A stretch of DNA of 64,000 bases. Source: Brachionus manjavacas. Taxonomy: Eukaryota > Rotifera > Eurotatoria > Ploima > Brachionidae. Both the position numbers and the translations under genes were made by a program. The first letter of the stretch is position 1, and every line of letters begins with the position of its first letter. This document shows, in pieces, positions 9,832 through 19,294 of this stretch. The notes beneath the pieces are model-generated. The model saw only the letters and a program-made list of their open reading frames with translations, searched no databases and was not told the DNA's origin. The stretch spans positions 501,501-565,500 of the forward strand of contig JAHQIY010000007.1 of assembly GCA_019054805.1 (NCBI GenBank), in the 5' to 3' direction.

Positions 9832-11856
9832 ATGGCCAACAAGTCACCGGGCACCGAATCGAGCCTAAACTGCTCCAGCCAAGATGAAATTTCAGCGGAC
9901 AAAAAAACCAGAGGCAAAAACAAAAACTACTTCAGCTTATGCTCTTTCCGCGATTACTCAAGCGCCAACAAGGCGCTCAAAGAAACTTTCGATAGCCAAA
10001 AGTGGCGCAAGGGCAACATAAAAGGTGGCGACAAGCGCTACTACTCGTGCAACACCAATGGAGTAAAGTCCGATTGTCCTGTACGGATGTACTTGTTCAT
10101 GCACAGTGACAGCCAAATTTGCACGGTTTACATGTCAACCGACGAGCACAACCATCCTGGTTTGGACACAGAAGCCGACTCAAGCCGTCTCTCTTCCCAA
10201 ATAAGAGAGGAAATAATCAGAATTTACGAAAACGAGACCCACCAGACCAATTTAATAATAGAAAAGCTTCGAATCAAAAATTTCAAAGCCACTAAAATTC
10301 AAATTTACAATCTAATACATCGATACAGAATCAATCAGAGCGAGTCAAAAAACACCACTCTCAACCAGCTCAGAGACTACTGTTCAAATCATAAAAGCAC
10401 ACCACACGACCCGGACCAAGTCTACATTCCGGACACTTATTTCAAGTATGGTCTCAATGCACTGGAAGAATTTCGAATCTTTCTGACAACCAAGCGCTTG
10501 ATACAAATGGCCACCAAAGCCAATTGTGTTCACATAGATGTTACCTATAAGCTTTTGTGGCACGGACTGCCTGTGATCATCATCGGAACCACAGATTGTT
10601 CGCACAATTTTCACCCTTTTGGCTTAACAATTTGCAAGCATGAGAATGAGAATGATTTTGCATTTACATTTCAAGCTGTCAAGCAGCAACTAAAGCTTCT
10701 GTACAACCATGAAATTGAGCCGAGTACTCTGGTTGCCGAAGCTGATCCAGCAATTGAGCAAGCTTTTCGGCAAGTGTTCAAAAATGAATTTGAAAAAGTG
10801 CTCAGCTGGCCTCATGTTTTAAAACAAATTGACACAAAATTGAACATCATCAAAGACAACACAATAAGAAAATCCATCCGCGAAGATATTACCAATGTTC
10901 AGCTGCATGCAGAGGCCAACAATTTCAAGAGTGTAGTGTCTCAAATGCTGAAAAAATGGCAAAATTACCAACTAGATTCAGCCAATTTATTTTTAGATTT
11001 TTTTCGAGAAAATTGGATTGAAAAAAATTTCTGCTGGTTTGAATCTTTTGCTCCAAAAATTGCCAAGACAAGCAATGCTCTTGATCTAATAGATGCTTTA
11101 GTCAAAAAAGAAAACTCATTCCGCAAGCAATTGCCAGCGGCCGATTTTTTGAATATGGTCTCTTCAAAACTTCTGAATCGCTGGTCATCTGAAAGATCTG
11201 AAAGCCAAAATGCTCCTTTGTTGTTCAAAAGTTGCGTTGAGCCTAGTCTGGACAATTGGAGGTCTGCATGGCAATGGGAACTTTTGCATAATAATTCGAG
11301 AATTTCAGAAAAGTCTATGGATACCTGCAGTATATTTTATATTCCATCAGAAAAACTAGAAAATCTTGACGATCAATTGATAGAAAATTATGAAAAGTAC
11401 ACTAAATCGAGTGATGTGCCCGGGTTCGATACTTGGCTCGAATTAGTGACAAGTGTTTGGACCGTGACATTGGATCACATCGACTTCTACAAAAGTACTT
11501 GCACTTGTCCCTATTGGAGAAAAATGAATATATGTAAGCATACTGTTGCGCTAGCTTGTCGCCAGGGTTATTTGGAATGGCACCCGAACGCCAAAGATGT
11601 ACCATTGATTGAGAAAATAAAAAAAGATCGACCAAATAGTTCAAATGCTTTTTTGGCATCTCAAATTGCTGGTGGCGCATTCATTGAAAAGTTTTCTGCT
11701 AATGAAAAAATTCCGCTTTCAAAAGGAGAAAATAATCAGGAAAATTTGGAGCCTGCTTTGAAGCAGAGAAAAAGGGGAAGACCGGCAGGGTCCAAAATTC
11801 AAAGAGCAAGCATAGAAACATCAGAATCGGGTCCTAAAAAAGCTAGAAATCTTTAA
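9832..11856 (+). CDS. MULE transposase-like protein with SWIM zinc finger
   Basis: Uninterrupted 674-codon ORF with an ATG start. Residues about 36-110 form an N-terminal Cys/His zinc-binding module of the FLYWCH/WRKY-GCM1 kind (YYSCN, CPVRMY and a DEHNH motif). About 225-330 resembles the MULE transposase core: an aspartate in HIDVTYKLL, a second in AEADPAIEQAF, then SWPHV. About 556-570 is a SWIM finger, CTCPYWRKMNICKH. Near 645-660 lies an AT-hook-like KRGRPAGSK. The role would be DNA binding and cut-and-paste transposition, or a domesticated nuclear function. No flanking terminal inverted repeats were found, so mobility is unproven. The 5' part is clearly richer in G+C than the surroundings. 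A second, broken relative lies near 47465. Confidence 0.85.
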   Translation: MANKSPGTESSLNCSSQDEISADKKTRGKNKNYFSLCSFRDYSSANKALKETFDSQKWRKGNIKGGDKRYYSCNTNGVKSDCPVRMYLFMHSDSQICTVYMSTDEHNHPGLDTEADSSRLSSQIREEIIRIYENETHQTNLIIEKLRIKNFKATKIQIYNLIHRYRINQSESKNTTLNQLRDYCSNHKSTPHDPDQVYIPDTYFKYGLNALEEFRIFLTTKRLIQMATKANCVHIDVTYKLLWHGLPVIIIGTTDCSHNFHPFGLTICKHENENDFAFTFQAVKQQLKLLYNHEIEPSTLVAEADPAIEQAFRQVFKNEFEKVLSWPHVLKQIDTKLNIIKDNTIRKSIREDITNVQLHAEANNFKSVVSQMLKKWQNYQLDSANLFLDFFRENWIEKNFCWFESFAPKIAKTSNALDLIDALVKKENSFRKQLPAADFLNMVSSKLLNRWSSERSESQNAPLLFKSCVEPSLDNWRSAWQWELLHNNSRISEKSMDTCSIFYIPSEKLENLDDQLIENYEKYTKSSDVPGFDTWLELVTSVWTVTLDHIDFYKSTCTCPYWRKMNICKHTVALACRQGYLEWHPNAKDVPLIEKIKKDRPNSSNAFLASQIAGGAFIEKFSANEKIPLSKGENNQENLEPALKQRKRGRPAGSKIQRASIETSESGPKKARNL

Positions 11857-12389
11857 AATTTGTATTTTATTAGTGAATGTTTTTGATATTTTAAAAAAAA
11901 ATAAAAAAAAGAGAAACTTCAAATTTTTGATTACCGTAATACGTAGCAAAATTCTCCATGGACTTTTGATAAAAAATGATGTAGCACCTATTTTAAAAAT
12001 TTTTCTTACAAATATTCAATGATCAGATCAGGTTGTGAAAAATTATTTTACAAAATAGACTCAAAATAAATAATTTAATTTTGACTACTCTTGAATTTTA
12101 TTAGAGAAAATATTCGAAAATTAAAAAAAATAGGCTCAATTTGAATTAATTAGTATTTTTCTTGATCGAAATAAAATTTACTCATTGATTAACCAAAAGC
12201 TATTATTTATTATTTGTTTAATTGTTCGTCTGTGACGAGCCAAAACTTTTTTTGATTAAAAAAAGTAAAAAAAAGTATAAAACTAAAATTAAAACAATTA
12301 AAATATAAAAAACTAAAATAAATAAATTGAATTAAAAAGTAACAGGTTGTACAAAAATAGAAGAAATTTTAAGAAATGGGGTACTCGAC
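11857..12389. other. A+T-rich spacer after the MULE-like gene
   Basis: No feature supported. I looked for an inverted copy of sequences 5' of the MULE-like ORF and saw none. Confidence 0.45.
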
Positions 12390-14860
12390 AAATCTTGACT
12401 CTAAACCTTCTCTGTATTCATTTACCAGTCAAACGATTAGTGAAATAGAGTGACTCAGTCCTGCTCTTACGTATTTTTCGCTCAACTCAAATATTTTTTT
12501 CAAGTTGGTCTCTGAAAGCGAATTAAGAAAGTGGAAGGAGTGATCTAAAATAAATCATATTAAAGATTTAAAAAGATAACCCAATTTTATTGTGTTTAGT
12601 TCCCACTTTTTATTAAGTTAAGTCGAGTGTTACAACGTTCTTTTATTTCATCTGTCATAGAAGAAAAGTTTAGTCTCGAGTCGAAGAATTACAAGAAATT
12701 TCAAGAATTTACTTTAGTTTTTTAATTAAGATTTATTTTTTTCATAAATTTTGAGATCAAAGTTTAAGTTTTTTTCTTTAAATTTTTGGAAAAGTTCATG
12801 TGGCATGACTTTCATTTACAAAGCAATTTTTCTAGTTCGCTAATCTACTTCTTTATAATATTTTCAAGGTTTACTTTTTAAATAAAAAAAGTAACCAAGT
12901 CATCTGCAAAAATAAGAGAGTTTTGAATGCTTTTTTTGTTTCTTCTGGGAATATTATTTAAGAAAATATTGAACAAGAGTGAACTAATAACGGACCCCTG
13001 TGGTACCCCTGCTGATATTGGATATTGATCACTTAGTTCACCATTTAAATTTAATTTTAAGAAATAATCTGATTCAATTTATTAGATAAGGCGCCAAATC
13101 GACTGCTTTGAATTTAAAATTAAGCCATCGTGCCAAACTATGTCAAAAGCCTTAAAGATATCGAAAAATAAACAGCAAACTTTTTTTTTTTTAAATATTC
13201 AACACTTTTTAAAAAAAAAAGGTTTTCTTTGGTACGTCTGTTTGAGTGTAAATCAATAGTAATGACCCTATGCTCCACAAGGAGTGAATAAGGAAAAAAA
13301 AAGGCACGTATGTGCCTTCTGAATTCTGATTGTTCTTGAATTTATATTTTGTACATTTTTATTCTAAATAAAAAGTTATGATACCCATGCGACCAACTTA
13401 CCGAGGCATCTAGTCATGCTAATTGGATGATAAACAGATGGGTCTTGGGTAGGAGAAGATTTCTTAGGAATCATTGTTATATTAGCTATTTTCCCTGAAG
13501 CTTGGAAAATAGCTACAGTTATTGCAATCTTAATTACCTGTTTAAGCCAATTAATATATTTCATGCATTTTTCTTTCGTTAAGAGTTTTTGGAATTCATT
13601 AATTTTAGCAGAAACTTAAATGAAGTGTTTTTTTATTTTTATAATCGTCTTTTGGCAAAAAAATATAGGTACTTTAATGATAATTGCATTAATTTAAAAA
13701 ATATATCAGAAAATTACATATTATTACATTATAATTATACGTAAAATAATGTAAAAATAAGTAATAAAGTGTAATGTTTTTTTTTCAAAAATTGTTTGAT
13801 AAAATTCAAATATTTTATTAATTTTCCACTTTTTCCACTAAAATTCAGTTTTTTTTGTCCGTAAGCGTTTTCGGCCAAACTAACCTAAACTGGTGTAATA
13901 TTACGTAAACTTCCGAAAGATTATGTTATCTAACATTTTCTTACATACAAGAAATGATATAATATTATGTAAGCTTACATTTTCTGACGTAAAATTACCT
14001 AAAATAGTGTAATCTTGCCCATTATACAGTTTAACTTTTACTACTGTAATATAAAAATAATCCCATTGAAATTTCATTTGTCTTTGTTATACATCTTACC
14101 GTGGTCGGATCTTAAGTTGAATAGATGAATGATCTCTTTAAGAGTTTTTTCTGGCAGTTTTTTTAGATTTTGATTATGAATTAGATCCAGGCCTGTTCCA
14201 GTTGCATATTTGAGCTTGTTTATTGCACAAACAATATAGGAAAGAGTTATAGGCTCTATGATTTGGTTTTTACTTTTAATAAACTTTTAAAATGGTTTCC
14301 TTCAAAGAGTTTACCTTTTTGTTTATCTGTTTTAAAATGGTTTCCAAAATGGTAAAAAAGACAATATTGAATTATTGAATAATTGTAGAAGAATTATAAG
14401 CTGATATCAGTCATTTGAAAGAGGATTTTTCCCATTTTTTATTGAATTCGAGCCAATTTTGGTTCAAGAAACCTTTTAGACTTACCCGTATCTCGGAATT
14501 TAATTTAGTAAATTTTGTTTTTAATTTTTTGCATTGCATTCTATTTTCCTACGTTCTTTTACAAATTTTGGGGAAGAATAGATTTTTTAGGGTGTACTGG
14601 AATGCTTAAATGGACTGCATATAGAATCTTATGAGTAATAATGTCGTTAAGTTCTTCTATGCTTTCTGTGGGTCGAAGTTGTGAGTGATTGTGAAGAAAA
14701 AAATCTATCACTATGCAAACAAATATCTCTTCATCAAAATTTATCAGCACCAAATAAAGACATAAACTTTTTTCCACAAATTTAAATTTTTCAATAAATA
14801 AATAAAAAAGTATATTTTTTAATTTCTTCCAAAATTTCACGTACCCATTCTCGTTCAAAT
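12390..14860 (-). mobile_element. Decayed jockey/CR1-type non-LTR retrotransposon
   Basis: Reading the minus strand from 14860 down: an endonuclease-RT linker (TESIEELNDIITHKIL, 14559-14858); an RT entry segment (LPEKTLKEIIHLFN, about 14100-14300); WKIANITMIPKKSSP-like sequence and YHPIS (13376-13564); the RT motif-A region FDISKAFDIVWHD (13127-13164); GVPQGSVIS (about 12992-13012); the catalytic FADDL (12896-12910); and a C-terminal segment LSETNLKKIFELSEK (about 12410-12560). These are the conserved blocks of a LINE polymerase in the right order. Stops and frameshifts break it, and about 13600-14090 is an extra A+T-rich stretch splitting the RT. It cannot be active. The exact clade needs a database search. 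Confidence 0.8.
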
Positions 14861-15275
14861 GACTAAATCCAGAAAATAATGATTATTTTCTCTCCTTTTG
14901 TGATAATAATAAATCTCTGTGTAGGATAAAAATTGATTTTAGAGATAATCAATCTGGTGGTAGATTCAAAAGGGATCAACTCAAATTAACAAAAAAAAAA
15001 CAAATTCACATTTTGTTGTTTAAATCAAAAATTTTTCATCCATTTTTATTTAAAAATAAATAAAATTTTTATAAAAAAAAATATAAAAGACATTTTTATT
15101 CTCAAAAAAAATCCCATTAACTTTCTTTTCAATTAATTTAACATCTAACATCATTAAAAATAATAAATTACAAATTAAAGTAAAAATTTACAATTTTTGC
15201 CTAAATTTCCTATAATAATTATAATAACAATCACATAGTATGAATAAAAAAATACCAATTCCAACAAAAAAAACT
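14861..15275. other. Spacer and 3' flank of the SH3-type gene
   Basis: Very A+T-rich; presumably 3' UTR of the minus-strand gene that ends at 15276. No other signal seen. Confidence 0.4.
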
Positions 15276-18200
15276 TTACAAAGCAGTAATCTGAGATTTT
15301 CGTCTAGTCTGCTCAAATCGAGCATTCAAATTTTTATTACTGCTATAAATTATCTCCTGTAAGTCAACGGCACAACTTTTCGGTATGATTCCATATTGCT
15401 GTGATAGATTGAGACTAGAATTTTCATAACCCATCAATTTGACATAGAGCATGTCATTAAAATCTCGTATGACAGACACCAGCATTCCGGGACTTACCGA
15501 AATCTCCTGAAAGTTTCTCGCCTCATGCTTTAGTATAACAGTCCAGACCTTTTCATGTTCCTGGTTCCTGTCCACGTCGTTGAGCGAGTCGAGCTCAATT
15601 TTGTTCAGGTCAAGGTCCGGACAATACATCAAATCACTTGAGTTTATTTTCAAGTCATTCGATTTGTCTTTATTCTCGTCCAAATCAATGGAAACAGCAT
15701 AAAAAGACTGAATTCTGTCCGGATCATTTTGACTGCAAGTCAAGTAGGAGTCAAGCGATCTACGAATGTTATTCCGCTTGAACTCGTTCTTTTTGTACCT
15801 TGGCTGTCTGGCGGACATGCGAAAATTGCTGCTGTTACAAAACGGTGCCTTAAAAGCCGCATTACAAAATGAGCTTTGGCTCTCTGGCAGCGTGGTGTCG
15901 TCCATTAGGGTCAGATTGAGGCTACTTCGTATGGATATAGGCAGCCGGCTTCTGCTTTGCATGGACAGCAGACATTTGGAGGATTTGTCTGGCCTTTCTT
16001 GGCTATCATCGAGAATTTTGTAGTTGGTGGAAAAATTGGTCATGTTGTTTTCGATTTCACTGCGGTACCCCGAGTCTCGGTATTTGCACAAAGAGTAGTC
16101 CGGGTTCAAAACAGAGAATTGACTATGGTCATAGCCAGCTAAATAATTGGTGCCAGGTTTTGGTTTTGTGTCATCGCTGGGCTCGACTAGATCGTCATAT
16201 TCGGATTCGATTGATAGCGAGTGATATTTGATTGAGTCGTTGGCTGATTTCTCGTCCGAATAATTGTTCGAGTTTGTGTTTAGGGTGTCGGTGTCACTGC
16301 TGAGGCTCTTGACAGGCCGAAAACCAACCTTGCTATTTGGCTGTTGCTTTCGCACACTTTTCTCATTGCTCGAGATAATTGGTCTGCAGCAGTTTCGCGG
16401 CACATAGCCCTCCAAATCGTCAGCTGTTTTCACATAGATCAAGTCCAAATTGGAAAGATAAAAGATGGCATTTACTGGCACTCCTTTGTGGAGCTCGATG
16501 AGGCGAACATTGAGGCCGCACAGGTTGAATTTGTTGGTGAGCTGGACCCATTTGGGATCGTTTATGCTGAATGAATCGGTGCAAAGAATTGGAATATTTG
16601 CTGGCTTGTCAATTGACGACTTGCTTAGTTTGTCGAAAATTTTGGAATTCAAATCATTGGGCAGATCGGTGGTTTCGTCCATTTTGGAGTTAAGTGTGGA
16701 ATGTTTGAGGATTAAGGGAGATTTTGGTATTTTGAGTTGAAAGTTTTCGCTCTTATTCACGCGGGTATAGCTCTCGAATTCATTGCTGGCCGGCTCCAGT
16801 GAAGACACTGATTCGTATGAGCCGTCGTTTTCTTGGAATATTTTATTCGTATTTTTTGGAAGTTTTACCCAAGACTTTGTCGAACGTATCTCTTTAGATA
16901 AAAAAGAGATAAATTAAAAATTAGGAAAAAAAATATTTTAAAAAAGTGACAAGTTTGATTTTGAATTTTTTATTTTATATTTTTTTTAATTTATAAAAAT
17001 TTTACTCTTCATTATGAGCGATAATACTATCAAACCACATAAATAGTAAATTATACCACTAATTTTTGTATTTTTCTAAATTTTTTGACTAATTAAATAC
17101 AGTGCCGGAAATTAACTTGTCACATCATCTGATATCATTTAATATCATTTTTTTAAACTTTACTCATATCAGCTGATATCAGTTATAATCATTTGATGTC
17201 AGATAATATCAGGTGAATTAAAATGTGAATTTTTTTATGTAAAAATTTTTAAATAATTTTTTTTTCTGATATTAGCTGATATCAGCTGATATCAAATGAT
17301 ATCATATGATATGATGTGACATGTTAATTTCCGGCACTGTAATTAGATAAAAAAATAATTTATTAAATTAGTGGTTCAATTTACTATTATTTTGGTTACA
17401 GTTTACTATCGTCCCTTCATTGCTATCATGATTTTTTCTGAAATAAATAAACTAATGAATCTAAATCATATCTAAAATGATTCAGAGTAAAAAAGTTTTT
17501 CTTTTATTTAACTGTCTAATTAGTCAAAAAAATCAAAAAAAATACAAAAACTCTGATTATAATCTTTTTTTACTAAAAATTGTTGATAATATTTAACAGA
17601 TAATTTTTTTTAAGATTAAATTTTAAAATGGAATATTTTAAAAGCCTGATCTTATATTCAATGTTAAGGGTCTTTTATTATTAAATTAATTAGTGTTAGA
17701 ATAAATCAAGATTATTTCTTTATTTAAAAAAGCCCCAAGAGACACACAAAAGAGTCGTCAAGGCAAAAACTTTTTATAGTCTTTAAAAAAATCATTTATG
17801 AACTTAACGTATGGACAATAAAATGGTCTCCTGAGCTAAATGTGTCAAAATACAAAGCATTGCACATTGGTGCGCATAAGGACAAAACTTGATATCAAGT
17901 TCCAATCACAAACGATGAAGTAACCCAAAAAGAAACTTCTGCCCAAAAGGATCTTGGTATTTTAATGTCTAACGACTTAAAATGGAACAAACAATGCTTA
18001 TCAGCCGCTTCTAAAGCCAATAGGATCCTAGGTCAAATAAGGGACTCATTTGTATGTTTAGATAAAGGAATGATTGTATACAAGACTTGAAAGACGACAT
18101 CTTGAATACGCTGAATGTGTCTGGAACCCTTTCAAAAAAGCTAACATAAACATTATTGAAACAGTATAAAGAAGAGCTAAGAAGCTAGTCAAATGTTTGA

Positions 18201-19294
18201 AACGTAGCCCATCTCAAGAAAGGCGTATGGATTTAGACATGGTAAGTTTGGAAGATTGCAGAACAAGAGGTGAACTTATACAGTTTTTAAAAAAGTCAAC
18301 GGTCATGAAAAGATTATGAAGTGAGGTTGTCTACATGCTTGAATCTGAACTTAAGAAGAAGTGAGAAATTAGCAAACGTGGCACTTTTAGATTTAAAATT
18401 TTTGATTAGCAGGGTGGTTTAATTCTCAATGCTAAAAATCTCAATGGCTTTAAGGCAGGAATAGACAGAGAGATGTTTGGTATGTGACAAAAAAGGATAG
18501 AAAGACTGAAACAGATCCTCTGGAGCTAAATGCCGAAAGGTATTATATATATTATTATACTACGGTCTCACTACCACTACTACTATTATAATTGTCCCTA
18601 TTCTATCCTAGTGGATAATGGGGAGGCGCTCATCTCCTTTTAAAGTACCTTTTTGAGTAACGGCTCCGATCTGACACGGAGGCTACTGAATCCAGTTGAT
18701 CATCTACACCGCAATTATTGCAGAGATATTTTGAAGGTTTTTTTATACTCAGCGGGCTTTGAACCCTTGATCCTCTGCTTGCATGACTAACACGCAAACC
18801 ATTCGGCTATACGCGACTATTACTATTTTAATAGAAATAATTTGTAGTTAAAATTTTTATTTGTTTTGTCTATTCATAAAATTTTCTCAAAATTCAATTT
18901 TAAATTAGCCGAAATAATTTTCTTAAAATTTTAGGTTAATTTTTGGTCCACCAATTTTAAACTCACCAAATAAATTTTATTTATTCTTTAATTTAAAAAA
19001 GACTTAAATTGTTTTAATTGTTTTCAATTAGCAAAATTAAAAAAAAAGTTCAGATAATATTTTTTTAAAAATTTAACTTTAAAATTTAAAATCAACAGAT
19101 ACATCGAACTTTTCAGATGAGTTATGAAATAAAAAAATCTTACTCTTTTTGATAAAATTAACGGGCGATCCGGCTCCATTTTTTGAGTTTGCCAAATTAG
19201 CAAGCTGAACATCGTACAGTCCTGGTTGTGCATTTTCTTTGGGATTTAGAATGTTCCTAATCTTCCGTATCATTTTATTAGATTCTAAAGACAT
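15276..19294 (-). CDS. Protein with two divergent SH3-like domains
   Basis: Exon 1 is 19144-19294 (ATG at 19294, donor GTAAGA) and exon 2 is 16891-15276; together they give 588 residues in phase. Exon 2 alone has no ATG near its start, and its frame stays open upstream only to a pyrimidine-rich acceptor, which supports the join. Residues about 161-223 look SH3-like: a basic-hydrophobic start, LIYVKT, then EGYVPRNCC. Residues about 498-565 form a second: WTVILKHEARNFQE, LVSVIRDF, YGIIPKSC. Neither keeps the tryptophan pair normally used for proline-rich ligands. The middle is serine/asparagine-rich and probably disordered. The protein is likely a cytoplasmic adaptor. Drosophila Dlish has a similar pattern of SH3 domains, but orthology is not established. 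Confidence 0.6.
17100..17339. mobile_element. 240-bp MITE with TA target duplication (Tc1/mariner-like)
   Basis: Complete element inside the SH3-type gene's intron. The ends are inverted copies: CAGTGCCGGAAATTAAC, one mismatched base, then TGTCACATCAT, so 28 of 29 positions match. A TA dinucleotide lies directly outside each end (17098-17099 and 17340-17341). TA duplication with CAGT termini is the signature of Tc1/mariner-related elements. The interior has repeated GATATC/TGATATCA palindromes and no ORF. Confidence 0.85.
17795..18560 (+). mobile_element. 3' fragment of a non-LTR retrotransposon
   Basis: Plus-strand frames encode the C-terminal part of a LINE reverse transcriptase: KDLGILMSNDLKWNKQC, SAASKANRILGQIRDSF, then after a frameshift RRHLEYAECVWNPFKK and RRAKKLVKCLKR. 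It ends NLNGFKAGIDREMF followed by an A/T microsatellite tail, as CR1-like elements do. Several stops make it inactive. It lies in the intron of the SH3-type gene, antisense to it. Confidence 0.8.
18592..18818 (-). mobile_element. tRNA-derived SINE, copy 2 (best copy)
   Basis: On the minus strand the element begins with a tRNA-like head: A-box TAGCCGAATGG (18799-18809), about 33 bases, then B-box GGGTTCAAAGCCC (18754-18766). A tRNA-unrelated body and a simple trinucleotide-like tail beyond 18592 follow. Two shorter copies are at 8182-8364 and 30428-30549. These are the parts of a tRNA-derived SINE transcribed by RNA polymerase III. Confidence 0.8.

Noticed and set aside
10384-11680. Three minus-strand ORFs opposite the MULE-like gene
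   Set aside because: Antisense shadows of a strongly coding plus-strand frame.
15766-16740. Plus-strand ORFs opposite the SH3-type gene
   Set aside because: Antisense shadows; no independent domain signal.
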